In this document: piece after piece, positions 7,226-14,622 of the stretch | How the letters are laid out: every line of letters starts with the position of its first letter | How positions within the stretch are numbered: the first letter of the stretch is position 1 | Assembly: GCA_006546595.1 (NCBI GenBank) | Contig: VIAD01000001.1 | Coordinates: 399,258-463,257 of the forward strand | From: Moraxellaceae bacterium AER2_44_116 | GTDB lineage: Bacteria > Pseudomonadota > Gammaproteobacteria > Pseudomonadales > Moraxellaceae | Length of the DNA stretch: 64,000 nucleotides | Direction of reading: 5' to 3' | The notes under the pieces: generated by a model | What the model was told of the DNA's origin: nothing | Seen by the model: the letters and a program-made list of their open reading frames with translations, nothing else | The model's database searches: none | Position numbers and translations under genes: made by a program

Positions 7226-7828
7226 TTAGCTCGGCCAATGATTTAATAAACGTTCAAACGTCTGTTGACTTAACTCTGATTCAACCAACGTTTCATCGTC
7301 TTTTTGCAAAGAAATGACGTTATCGTTACTGGTTCGGATCAATTTAAGCTGATAGAGCGTGTTTTTACCGTCTTTGCTGAGTTCAACAAAATACAAGCCT
7401 AAACTTTGATTACGATCCGATACTTTAATGTTAGCCGCTGTTAAAGCTTTGTTCAGCTTATCCCATACTTGCAAAATATCACCACTACTTTGCAATACGG
7501 GATGACCATTCCCGTCATTCACAATTTGCGGCTTCGTTTCAACAATAGGCGTTGAGCTTGATTCGACCTGTTGCGCAACCACCGTTAACGGCTTAGGCAA
7601 TGGCGCAACAAAGCGTTGCTTACGGCCTTTGCCTTCCACTAAAACAACAGGTTGCTCGAGTGTTGCTATTTCTGGAATGGCATACAATGGTTTGATTGCG
7701 CGGTTATCACCTGTAGATAACACTAACGGAGGCAGTGTTTTTGCCTGCTGATATTCTAAAGAGCGATCTGGCATCAAGCCACAACCACTTAGCAAGGCCA
7801 AGCTCAACGATACGGGAAGTATCCGCAT
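7226..7828 (-). CDS. bamC: Outer-membrane assembly lipoprotein BamC
   Basis: The start is ATG 7828, giving 200 residues with a signal peptide and lipobox LLSGC (Cys16); the frame upstream of this ATG is an extension without support. BamC is an accessory lipoprotein of the BAM complex that inserts beta-barrels into the outer membrane. The C-terminal helix-grip part (ILQVWDKLNKALTAANIKV, QSLGLYFVEL, YQLKLIRT) fits the family. The protein is shorter than E. coli BamC (344), carrying only one clear helix-grip domain. It starts 1 nt after dapA, the conserved order. Confidence 0.82.
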   Translation of the reverse strand: MRILPVSLSLALLSGCGLMPDRSLEYQQAKTLPPLVLSTGDNRAIKPLYAIPEIATLEQPVVLVEGKGRKQRFVAPLPKPLTVVAQQVESSSTPIVETKPQIVNDGNGHPVLQSSGDILQVWDKLNKALTAANIKVSDRNQSLGLYFVELSKDGKNTLYQLKLIRTSNDNVISLQKDDETLVESELSQQTFERLLNHWPS

Positions 7829-7829
7829 A

Positions 7830-8702
7830 TTATAATCCTGCACGTTGTAACGCAGCGCGTACAACATCGTGACAGCTGTCGGCCAATGGGGTTAGCGGCA
7901 AACGAATACCACTTTCCATTCGTCCCATGTGAGCCAATGCCCATTTTACTGGAATCGGATTTGACTCGACAAATAAGTCATTATGTAGTGCCGTTAACGG
8001 CGCATTCAGTGCTTTAGCCAACGCTGCATTGCCTGCTAACGCTGCCTCACAAACAGCACTCATCACTTTCGGTGCAACATTGGCGGTGACCGAAATATTG
8101 CCTTTTGCGCCCATCAGAATCAATTCGTAAGCCGTGCCGTCATCACCCGAATACACCGCCATTTTATCGCCGACTAAATTTAACAGTTCTTGGCCTCGAA
8201 CCAAATCACCCGTTGCGTCTTTAATGCCGACAATATTAGGGATGCCAGCCAAACGTGCTACAGTGCTATTGAGCATGTCCACACCCGTACGACCAGGAAC
8301 ATTGTATAAAATTTGGGGGATAGCAACCGCTTCGGCAACCGCTTTGTAATGTTGATACAAGCCTTCTTGGGTGGGCTTATTATAATAGGGTGTTACTAAT
8401 AAACAGGCATCAGCACCCGCTTCTTTCGCTAAGCGCGTGAGTTCAATTGCTTCACGAGTAGAGTTTGCACCTGTTCCTGCAATCACAGGAATACGGCCAT
8501 TCACTGTTTCAATAACGGACTTAATGACAGCACAGTGTTCATCGACCGTTAAAGTAGCCGACTCGCCTGTTGTGCCGACGGCAACAATACCGTGAGTCCC
8601 TTCGGCAACGTGCCACTCAACCAAGGATTTAAGCGCAGACCAGTCAATTTCACCATTCGTGTGCATAGGGGTAACCAATGCGACCAAACTGCCCGTAATC
8701 AT
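7830..8702 (-). CDS. dapA: 4-hydroxy-tetrahydrodipicolinate synthase (DapA)
   Basis: DapA condenses pyruvate with aspartate semialdehyde, the first committed step to lysine and diaminopimelate. With ATG 8702 (MITGSLVALVTPM) the protein has 290 residues. The catalytic residues fall at canonical positions: T44-T45 in VGTTGES, Y133 and R138 in YNVPGRTG, and the Schiff-base Lys161 in GIKDATGD. The frame is open upstream to 8768 but without family similarity. It forms an operon with bamC. Confidence 0.97.
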   Translation of the reverse strand: MITGSLVALVTPMHTNGEIDWSALKSLVEWHVAEGTHGIVAVGTTGESATLTVDEHCAVIKSVIETVNGRIPVIAGTGANSTREAIELTRLAKEAGADACLLVTPYYNKPTQEGLYQHYKAVAEAVAIPQILYNVPGRTGVDMLNSTVARLAGIPNIVGIKDATGDLVRGQELLNLVGDKMAVYSGDDGTAYELILMGAKGNISVTANVAPKVMSAVCEAALAGNAALAKALNAPLTALHNDLFVESNPIPVKWALAHMGRMESGIRLPLTPLADSCHDVVRAALQRAGL

Positions 8703-8818
8703 GACTGTACTCTCCGCTGTGCTGGTATAAAGCCGATAATGGTAGCGTCCCTCCACTGCTAAATACAAGCAATGTTGATGCGCAACAATAAACTAACAAC
8801 AAAAACACCCTAAAAGCA

Positions 8819-8843
8819 AAAAGCCGACTAAAAAGTCGGCTTT
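8819..8843 (-). terminator. Terminator after tRNA-Gly
   Basis: AAAAGCCGAC (8819-8828) pairs perfectly with GTCGGCTTTT (8834-8843) around a five-base loop. It lies 8 bp past the tRNA 3' end on the minus strand. Confidence 0.8.
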
Positions 8844-8850
8844 TAAAACT

Positions 8851-8926
<76 letters not shown>

Positions 8927-8976
8927 ATTTGTAGGATGGATATTTTAGACGATTTTTTATAATCGTCAAGTCTGTT

Positions 8977-9540
8977 TTAGTCCGATTGGCTTAAATCTGG
9001 CCAAGCAGCCTTCAAATAAATCAACATTGACCAAATTGTCAGCACCACCGCGATGTATAACAGCACATATCCCAAATAGTTCAATAGTGGATGTTGGACT
9101 AACAAGACGGTAATAGATGTCATCTGAGCCGTTGTTTTCCATTTACCAATTTGCGAAACCGCTACATTGGCACGTTTACCGAGTTCCGCCATCCACTCTC
9201 GTAATGCCGAAATAGCAATCTCACGCGAAATAATCACAATCGCGGGAATAACAATCCAAATAGTAGGGTGTGATTGCACTAAAACGACTAACGCCGCTGC
9301 AACCATCAACTTATCGGCAACAGGGTCTAAAAAACGACCAAATGCAGAGGTTTGATTCAGCGCACGCGCTAAATAACCATCAAACCAATCGGTAATCGCT
9401 GCGAACAAAAATACAAAAGCAATAATCCAGTGCTGCCACGGAAACGTAGGTAAATACGCTAATAACACCAATACAGGGATCAGTAAAACCCGCATCAGGG
9501 TGAGAATATTGGGGATGTTCCACAAGCGTTTGTTGGTCAA
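8977..9540 (-). CDS. pgsA: Phosphatidylglycerophosphate synthase (PgsA)
   Basis: PgsA transfers glycerol-3-phosphate to CDP-diacylglycerol, the committed step to phosphatidylglycerol in the inner membrane. The 187 residues contain the full CDP-alcohol phosphotransferase signature DG-x2-AR-x8-G-x3-D-x3-D in DWFDGYLARALNQ through FGRFLDPVADK. Several hydrophobic segments follow, with four to five likely membrane spans. It comes directly after uvrC on the same strand, as in E. coli uvrY-uvrC-pgsA. Confidence 0.95.
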   Translation of the reverse strand: MTNKRLWNIPNILTLMRVLLIPVLVLLAYLPTFPWQHWIIAFVFLFAAITDWFDGYLARALNQTSAFGRFLDPVADKLMVAAALVVLVQSHPTIWIVIPAIVIISREIAISALREWMAELGKRANVAVSQIGKWKTTAQMTSITVLLVQHPLLNYLGYVLLYIAVVLTIWSMLIYLKAAWPDLSQSD

Positions 9541-9595
9541 AAGTGCGACTCCAACCTCAAAATTTCAATTAATGACGATAAAACAAGAATAATGG

Positions 9596-11410
9596 CTAAT
9601 GTAAGATAGCATAAATTGTCTCAGCAAGGGCTAAACCAATGCTCGGCACCGCTGCCAACTCTTTAATACTCGCCGTTAACACGCCTTGCAAACCGCCAAA
9701 ATGATTCAACAACTCTCGCCGCCGCTTAACGCCTAAACGTGGAATCGCTTCTAAAGGTGACGTTCTGTGTGTTTTATCACGTTTAGCCCGATGTTTAGTA
9801 ATGGCAAAACGATGAGCCTCGTCACGAATATATTGAATCACATGCAAGGCGATGGCATCTGTTGCTAATTGTAGGGTATCGCCATTCACAAAATGCAAGG
9901 TTTCTAGACCCGCTTTACGTCCTTCCCCCTTCGATACACCGACTAATAACACCGATTGGATATTCAAACTCGCGAGTACACGTTTTGCTTGTGATAATTG
10001 GCCTTTACCCCCATCAATCAATAAAATATCAGGTAACGGACTATCAATCGTGACTTTACTAAAGCGGCGCGTTAATGCTTGCTCCATCGCCGCATAATCA
10101 TCACCACCAATAATATCTTTGATTAAAAAATGACGATAATCACGTTTTTTAGCACCTTGACTATCAAACACAACACAAGAAGCCACCGTCGCTTCGCCTT
10201 GAGTATGGCTAATATCAAAACACTCTAAACGCTGAGGTGGCGCGTCTAAACCTAAGACCTGTTGTAATGCCGCTAAACGGGCGGTGACTTGGACTTTGTT
10301 GGCCAAACGTGCTTTTAATGCTTCGACAGCATTCAGTTGTGCTAACGCCAACCATGCTGCTCTGTCTTCTTTGACGTGAGATTTAATGGTAATTTTTTGA
10401 CCGTAACTTTGCTTTAATGCTTGTTCTAAACAGACACTATCGTCAACAGTTAAAGTCTGACTGGTGATAATTTCTTTTGGTAAGTCCCTTGATTGCTGCC
10501 AGTAAAAACTCGCTAGAAACTCGCACAACACTTTGTCCGATTCAGACTCCGTGGTTTCAGGAAAATAACTCTTGCCACCCAACACTCGTCCACCACGAAC
10601 AAACAATAAATGCACGCACCATAAACCTGACTGCACCGCCACCGCAAAAATATCGGCCTCACCTTGTTGGCAATACACCGATTGCTGGGCTTGAATTTGT
10701 CTGAGTGCCGATAATTGGTCACGATAGACCACTGCCGCCTCAAACTCTAACTGTGCTGATGCTTGCTCCATTTTTTGGATTAAGCCCTGTTGCAATTCAC
10801 TATTTTTACCTGTTAAAAAGCGCACTGTACTTTCAACATCTTGTGCGTAGTCTTCAGGACTAATTAAACCCACACAAGGCGCACGGCAACGCTTGATTTG
10901 GTATTGCATACAAGGGCGGTCACGATTTTTAAAGGTGCTGTCATCACATTGACGCACTTGAAACAGCTTTTGCAGCAGTAGCAAGCTCTCATGCACTGCT
11001 TGACTATTAGGATAAGGACCGAATACATGGCCTTGTGGCTGTTTATGCTTACCTCGTTGCCAACTGATTCTGGGATAAATTTTGTCATCAGAAATCGCAA
11101 TATAAGGATAAGATTTATCATCACGTAATAAAATATTAAACGGCGGTTTTAATGTTTTAATCAGATTTTGTTCAAGCAATAATGCTTCTGTTTCTGAGGT
11201 CGTAATGGTCAATTCAATATCACAAATTTTTGCCACTAATGCCTGTGTTTTTGGATGGCTAATATTTTTATAGAAATAAGAACTCACGCGACTTTTCAAC
11301 GATTTAGCTTTACCAACATACAAGACATTACCTTGCTCACCCAACATACGATAAACCCCTGGTAAAGTGGGTAACGTAACGAGTATGGCACTGAGTTTAT
11401 CGGTAGTCAT
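9596..11410 (-). CDS. uvrC: Excinuclease ABC subunit C (UvrC)
   Basis: UvrC makes both incisions in nucleotide excision repair after UvrB loading. The 604 residues (E. coli 610) show, in order: the GIY-YIG nuclease (LPGVYRMLGEQGNVLYVGKA, residues about 15-95), the UVR helix pair that contacts UvrB (about 200-235, QLEFEAAVVYRDQL), the RNase H-like nuclease (CFDISHTQGE, LLIDGGKGQL), and two C-terminal helix-hairpin-helix motifs (IPRLGVKRRRELL, VPSIGLALAE). It lies 51 bp after uvrY and 55 bp before pgsA. Confidence 0.98.
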   Translation of the reverse strand: MTTDKLSAILVTLPTLPGVYRMLGEQGNVLYVGKAKSLKSRVSSYFYKNISHPKTQALVAKICDIELTITTSETEALLLEQNLIKTLKPPFNILLRDDKSYPYIAISDDKIYPRISWQRGKHKQPQGHVFGPYPNSQAVHESLLLLQKLFQVRQCDDSTFKNRDRPCMQYQIKRCRAPCVGLISPEDYAQDVESTVRFLTGKNSELQQGLIQKMEQASAQLEFEAAVVYRDQLSALRQIQAQQSVYCQQGEADIFAVAVQSGLWCVHLLFVRGGRVLGGKSYFPETTESESDKVLCEFLASFYWQQSRDLPKEIITSQTLTVDDSVCLEQALKQSYGQKITIKSHVKEDRAAWLALAQLNAVEALKARLANKVQVTARLAALQQVLGLDAPPQRLECFDISHTQGEATVASCVVFDSQGAKKRDYRHFLIKDIIGGDDYAAMEQALTRRFSKVTIDSPLPDILLIDGGKGQLSQAKRVLASLNIQSVLLVGVSKGEGRKAGLETLHFVNGDTLQLATDAIALHVIQYIRDEAHRFAITKHRAKRDKTHRTSPLEAIPRLGVKRRRELLNHFGGLQGVLTASIKELAAVPSIGLALAETIYAILH

Positions 11411-11461
11411 AAGCAGCTTACTAATACTAACAAGATGTAAATAAAAACAGGTTATTCAACA

Positions 11462-12112
11462 TTAGTTTTTGTCACTTTGCACCAAGCCAAAACGAATGGC
11501 GAGATGCGTTAACTTTACATCACTATCGACTGCTAATTTTTCAAAAATTCGGTAACGATACGTGCTGATTGTTTTTGGGCTAATAAACATACTGTCAGCA
11601 ATTTCTTGGCTACTGCGACAATTCACAATCATCATCGCAACTTGCATTTCACGCTCAGATAAAAGCTCAAAGGGTGAAGCAATAACTTTATCTTTTTCTA
11701 ACCAATTACCTGCTAATTGCGCCGCGACATCGGCACTCAAATAACGTTGTCCTGCGGCCACTTTACGAATGGCCAGCACCATTTCCTCTAAACCTGTACC
11801 TTTGGTGATATAACCTAATGCACCTGCTTTTAGAATCCGTGAGGGAAATGGCTCTTCCTCACAAACCGTGACGACCAAAATGCCCAACTGAGGAAACGAA
11901 TGCGCCAATTTTCTAGTCGCTTCAATGCCGCCAATACCGGGCATTTGCACATCCATTAACACAACATGCGGTTTTAATTGCCGCACCATCATTAAAGCTT
12001 CTTCGCCGTTACACGCTTCACCGACCACAGAAATATCAACAACATCCAATAACATTCGACTCATACCCATGCGTACAAGCTCGTGGTCGTCAACCAATAA
12101 TACGTTAATCAC
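11462..12112 (-). CDS. uvrY: UvrY/GacA-type response regulator
   Basis: The gene starts with GTG 12112, six nt behind AAGGGG. The receiver domain has D8-D9, phosphoacceptor Asp54 (VVLMDVQMPG) and Lys near 104; the C-terminal LuxR-type HTH is at about 150-205 (LSEREMQVAMMIVN, SPKTISTYRYRIFEKL). Length 216 and position before uvrC identify it as UvrY/GacA, the partner of BarA/GacS, which in relatives activates CsrB/RsmZ-type sRNAs. A barA gene is about 8 kb away in this window. Confidence 0.93.
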   Translation of the reverse strand: MINVLLVDDHELVRMGMSRMLLDVVDISVVGEACNGEEALMMVRQLKPHVVLMDVQMPGIGGIEATRKLAHSFPQLGILVVTVCEEEPFPSRILKAGALGYITKGTGLEEMVLAIRKVAAGQRYLSADVAAQLAGNWLEKDKVIASPFELLSEREMQVAMMIVNCRSSQEIADSMFISPKTISTYRYRIFEKLAVDSDVKLTHLAIRFGLVQSDKN

Positions 12113-12440
12113 GATTTACCCCTTAAATTAGCTGCTGATAATACGGAAAAATAACTATTTAACTTTACACTTGATTGATATATTTGAGAAATATCGTTTA
12201 AGCACGCCCATTGTGATCAATGCGCTATAATATTGGCCACTAAAATAGATAAGTTGTTGCGCGCATCACATTAAAACTCGTAAAAATGCCTATATTTGCT
12301 CCGCTTTCTGTCTTACAATCACTCGATACGAAAAGATAAAAACAGAAGAAAACCGTGTGCTTCGGCTCTCTTACAATTAAAAAATAATGATCTATCATTT
12401 AATCTCAATCATTTTGTTACAAAATCTTCTTTAAGACTGT
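12113..12440. other. Left part of the uvrY-pbpG intergenic gap
   Basis: This is a stretch without a gene between two divergent genes. It should contain the promoters of uvrY (leftward) and of the rightward transcript. A TATAAT stands at 12226-12231 on the plus strand but no convincing -35 is at the right distance. TTGTGATCAA at 12211 resembles a CRP/FNR half-site. I see no tRNA and no ORF with a good start. Confidence 0.4.
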
Positions 12441-12628
12441 CATGGACTTTGCATATTTAAAAAAGTAGTCCATGCTTATAGTAAGTCGTTATCTTTATTT
12501 TTCTTCATCAGACAGCATCGACATGAAGAAATTGATGCGTTATGAGTATTTAAGGGTTATTTTCTTAAATATCTCTAAAAAGTTTCCTAGTCTGTGGCTA
12601 GTACCCTGCCACTGGCTTTTTGTTTTTT
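12441..12628 (+). ncRNA. Candidate structured RNA or pbpG leader with a terminator
   Basis: Several hairpins follow one another on the plus strand. CATGGACT/AGTCCATG (12441-12448 with 12467-12474) is first. TTCTTCAT/ATGAAGAA (12501-12508 with 12523-12530) comes next; it crosses, and so excludes, GCATC/GATGC (12515-12519 with 12534-12538). TATTTAAG/CTTAAATA (12547-12554 with 12564-12571) follows, and a terminator ends the series at 12589-12628. It could be a free-standing sRNA or an attenuating leader of pbpG, which starts 20 bp after the terminator. Few GGA motifs are present, so a CsrB/RsmZ-type decoy is unlikely. No expression evidence is available. Confidence 0.45.
12589..12628 (+). terminator. 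Strong terminator upstream of pbpG
   Basis: AGTCTGTGGC (12589-12598) pairs with GCCACTGGCT (12608-12617) with one mismatch and one G-T pair, followed by TTTTTGTTTTTTG. No annotated gene precedes it on this strand, so it must end an unlisted transcript or act as an attenuator. Confidence 0.75.
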
Positions 12629-12648
12629 GTTAAACTGGGTCGTTAATT

Positions 12649-13947
12649 ATGAAAAAATCTACCACTCTCTTGCCTTCATTACTATTGGGATTAGTAATTG
12701 CTTTCAGTAATTCAGGTGACGCCGAAGCCAAGGAAATGGATTCTAATAGTAAACACGCCACAACACATAGCAATAAATCTACGGCCAAACACAGTCCCGC
12801 GACTAAAAAAGTGGTCGTTAAAAACAAAAAATCGGTAACAGCAAAAAGCGAAAAAGTCGCCCTTGCCCCGAAAGATGTTAAAAAATCAAAGTCAAAAACA
12901 GTTGTTAAAAGTAAAAAAAGCAAGGCCGATGGCAGCATAGCCAAAGTTGCTAAAAATACGCCTAAAACTGAAAAACCCATCGCGCACAAATTCAAACCTA
13001 GCACTAAAATAGAGCGCGAGGCACAACGCAAAGATCGAACACGCGAGAAATTAGCTAAAATTTCGCGGACAGGTAAAGTGTCTCAAGTCGCTAAATATGC
13101 CGCAAAGCCCGTTATCATTGCGGCTGCCCCCATTGCTGCGATTGCCTCTACACGCATCAATAAGCCCGTCAGTATCCAACAATCCTCTAATACACCATTC
13201 GCTTTAAGTGTTGAATCCAGAGCCGCATTGGTGATGAATGCTGTTACAGGTGAAGTCCTTTATGCTAAAAATACGGAGCAAGCATTGCCCATTGCGTCTA
13301 TTACCAAATTAATGACGGTTATGGTCGTGCTAGATGCAGCTCAAGCATTAGATGAACCCATCACCATTACCGATGATGATGTTGACAGAATGCGTAATAC
13401 TACCTCCCGTCTAAAAGTAGGCACGGTGCTGTCTCGTGCTGAGTTAATGTTATTAGCACTGATGTCTTCTGAAAACCGTGCCGCACATGCACTTGCACGT
13501 AATTATGTTGGTGGCACACCCGCCGCCATTGCCGCAATGAATCGTAAAGCAAGTAGCCTCGGCATGGCTAATTCTCGCTTTTTTGATGCCACAGGTTTAA
13601 GCAGCGGTAATGTTGCCACTCCTAAAGAACTGGCATCAATGGTTAAAGCATCAACAACATATCCATTGATTCGTCGGTTCTCAACAACATCTGAACATGC
13701 TCTTGCAATTAGCAGTAATAATATTCAGCAATTTCACAACACCAACTACTTGGTAAAGAGTCCTGATTGGGAAATTGGCGTATCAAAAACAGGCTTTATT
13801 AATGAAGCCGGTAAGTGTTTGGTCATGCAAGCGAAAATCAAACAAACTCCCGTTGTGATTGTTTTGATGGACTCAATGGGCAAATATACCCGTATTGGTG
13901 ATGCACAACGGGTCAAAAAATGGTTAGAAGCCGTTCCTGCGGGCTAA
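12649..13947 (+). CDS. pbpG: D-alanyl-D-alanine endopeptidase (PBP7/PbpG) with Lys-rich N-terminal extension
   Basis: The C-terminal 250 residues form a penicillin-binding serine peptidase of the PBP7 type: active-site Ser217-x-x-Lys220 (ASITKLMTV), SxN box in MSSENRAAHAL and KTG box in GVSKTGFIN. PBP7 cleaves peptide cross-links in the periplasm. A signal peptide covers residues 1-27. Unlike the roughly 310-residue E. coli protein, this one has 432 residues. The extra part (about 30-150) is Lys-, Thr- and Ser-rich low-complexity sequence with repeated KSK, VVK and KKS units, perhaps a cell-wall-binding or disordered tether. It follows a terminator-bearing leader. Confidence 0.9.
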   Translation: MKKSTTLLPSLLLGLVIAFSNSGDAEAKEMDSNSKHATTHSNKSTAKHSPATKKVVVKNKKSVTAKSEKVALAPKDVKKSKSKTVVKSKKSKADGSIAKVAKNTPKTEKPIAHKFKPSTKIEREAQRKDRTREKLAKISRTGKVSQVAKYAAKPVIIAAAPIAAIASTRINKPVSIQQSSNTPFALSVESRAALVMNAVTGEVLYAKNTEQALPIASITKLMTVMVVLDAAQALDEPITITDDDVDRMRNTTSRLKVGTVLSRAELMLLALMSSENRAAHALARNYVGGTPAAIAAMNRKASSLGMANSRFFDATGLSSGNVATPKELASMVKASTTYPLIRRFSTTSEHALAISSNNIQQFHNTNYLVKSPDWEIGVSKTGFINEAGKCLVMQAKIKQTPVVIVLMDSMGKYTRIGDAQRVKKWLEAVPAG

Positions 13948-13976
13948 AAACGGTTATCAGCTATCGCCATTCACGC

Positions 13977-14008
13977 AAAAAGCCTCTACCCTAGTTAGAG
14001 GCTTTTTT
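13977..14008 (+). terminator. Terminator after pbpG
   Basis: AAAAAGCCTCTA pairs perfectly with TAGAGGCTTTTTT around a seven-base loop, 29 bp after the pbpG stop. Confidence 0.9.
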
Positions 14009-14025
14009 AATTGGGAATAAAAATC

Positions 14026-14568
14026 ATGTTTGAACGTTACGCGCTTTCTGAAGCGACCTTAGAAAAACTGGAAACTTTTTTAGACAGTGAAGACAATGAA
14101 CACGGTTTAGATTTTTGCGGAACGCATGGATTTTTGTGTGCGATCACCGTTGGACCTGTTGTTGAGCCTAGCGTTTGGCTAGAAGCATTGTTTGAAGGCA
14201 ACGTCTATACTGAGCTGGTTGATGATTTATTGGCATGGCAAAAAAGCATCCACGCATTGTTATACCATGAAAAAACACTGCATTTACCCTGTGACTTGGT
14301 TGTTGATCTTGAAGAAAACGAACTGACAGATTGGTGCGTTGGCTTTATGGAAGGCATGCTCAGTAATGAAGAGGCATGGTATGAAAAAGATGAAGACTCC
14401 ATCATTGAATTAACGTTACCGATGGTCACGATTAGCGGCCTAGTTGAAGATGAGGAGCTTGATAAATTGCGAGCCAATCGTAAGCTTTTACAACAACTAG
14501 CGCGTGAAATACCTGAAGTACTGACCGAGTTATATTTGTTTTTTAATGCGCCTAGCACACCCAAATAA
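14026..14568 (+). CDS. UPF0149 (YgfB/YecA) family protein
   Basis: I take ATG 14026 (MFERYALSEATLEKL) with GGGA upstream rather than the TTG five codons earlier; this gives 180 residues. The N-terminal half shows the UPF0149 signature: a leading LETFLDSE helix, GLDFCGTHGFLCAITVGP and a WLEALFEG segment. EELTDWCVGFMEGM-like acidic helical sequence then follows. Members are small, acidic, soluble proteins of poorly defined role; the paralogue YgfB is encoded at 42.9-43.5 kb in this window. It is convergent with relA. Confidence 0.75.
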   Translation: MFERYALSEATLEKLETFLDSEDNEHGLDFCGTHGFLCAITVGPVVEPSVWLEALFEGNVYTELVDDLLAWQKSIHALLYHEKTLHLPCDLVVDLEENELTDWCVGFMEGMLSNEEAWYEKDEDSIIELTLPMVTISGLVEDEELDKLRANRKLLQQLAREIPEVLTELYLFFNAPSTPK

Positions 14569-14588
14569 AAAACTCATAAACTCATATT

Positions 14589-14608
14589 GGGCGGTTTGCG
14601 AACCGCCC
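14589..14608. terminator. Perfect hairpin between two convergent genes
   Basis: GGGCGGTT (14589-14596) and AACCGCCC (14601-14608) form an eight-pair stem with a four-base loop between the UPF0149 gene and relA. No good T-run follows on either strand, so it may be a weak or Rho-assisted terminator. Confidence 0.4.
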
Positions 14609-14622
14609 CTGTTCTCAAACGC

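Noticed and set aside
12113..12440. CsrB/RsmZ-type sRNA beside uvrY
   Set aside because: The region has few GGA motifs and no complete TGTAAG-N6-CTTACA GacA box.
12630..13031. A 133-residue minus-strand frame opposite the pbpG N-terminus
   Set aside because: The Leu/Phe-rich sequence is the reverse of the Lys-rich pbpG extension and has no supporting start.
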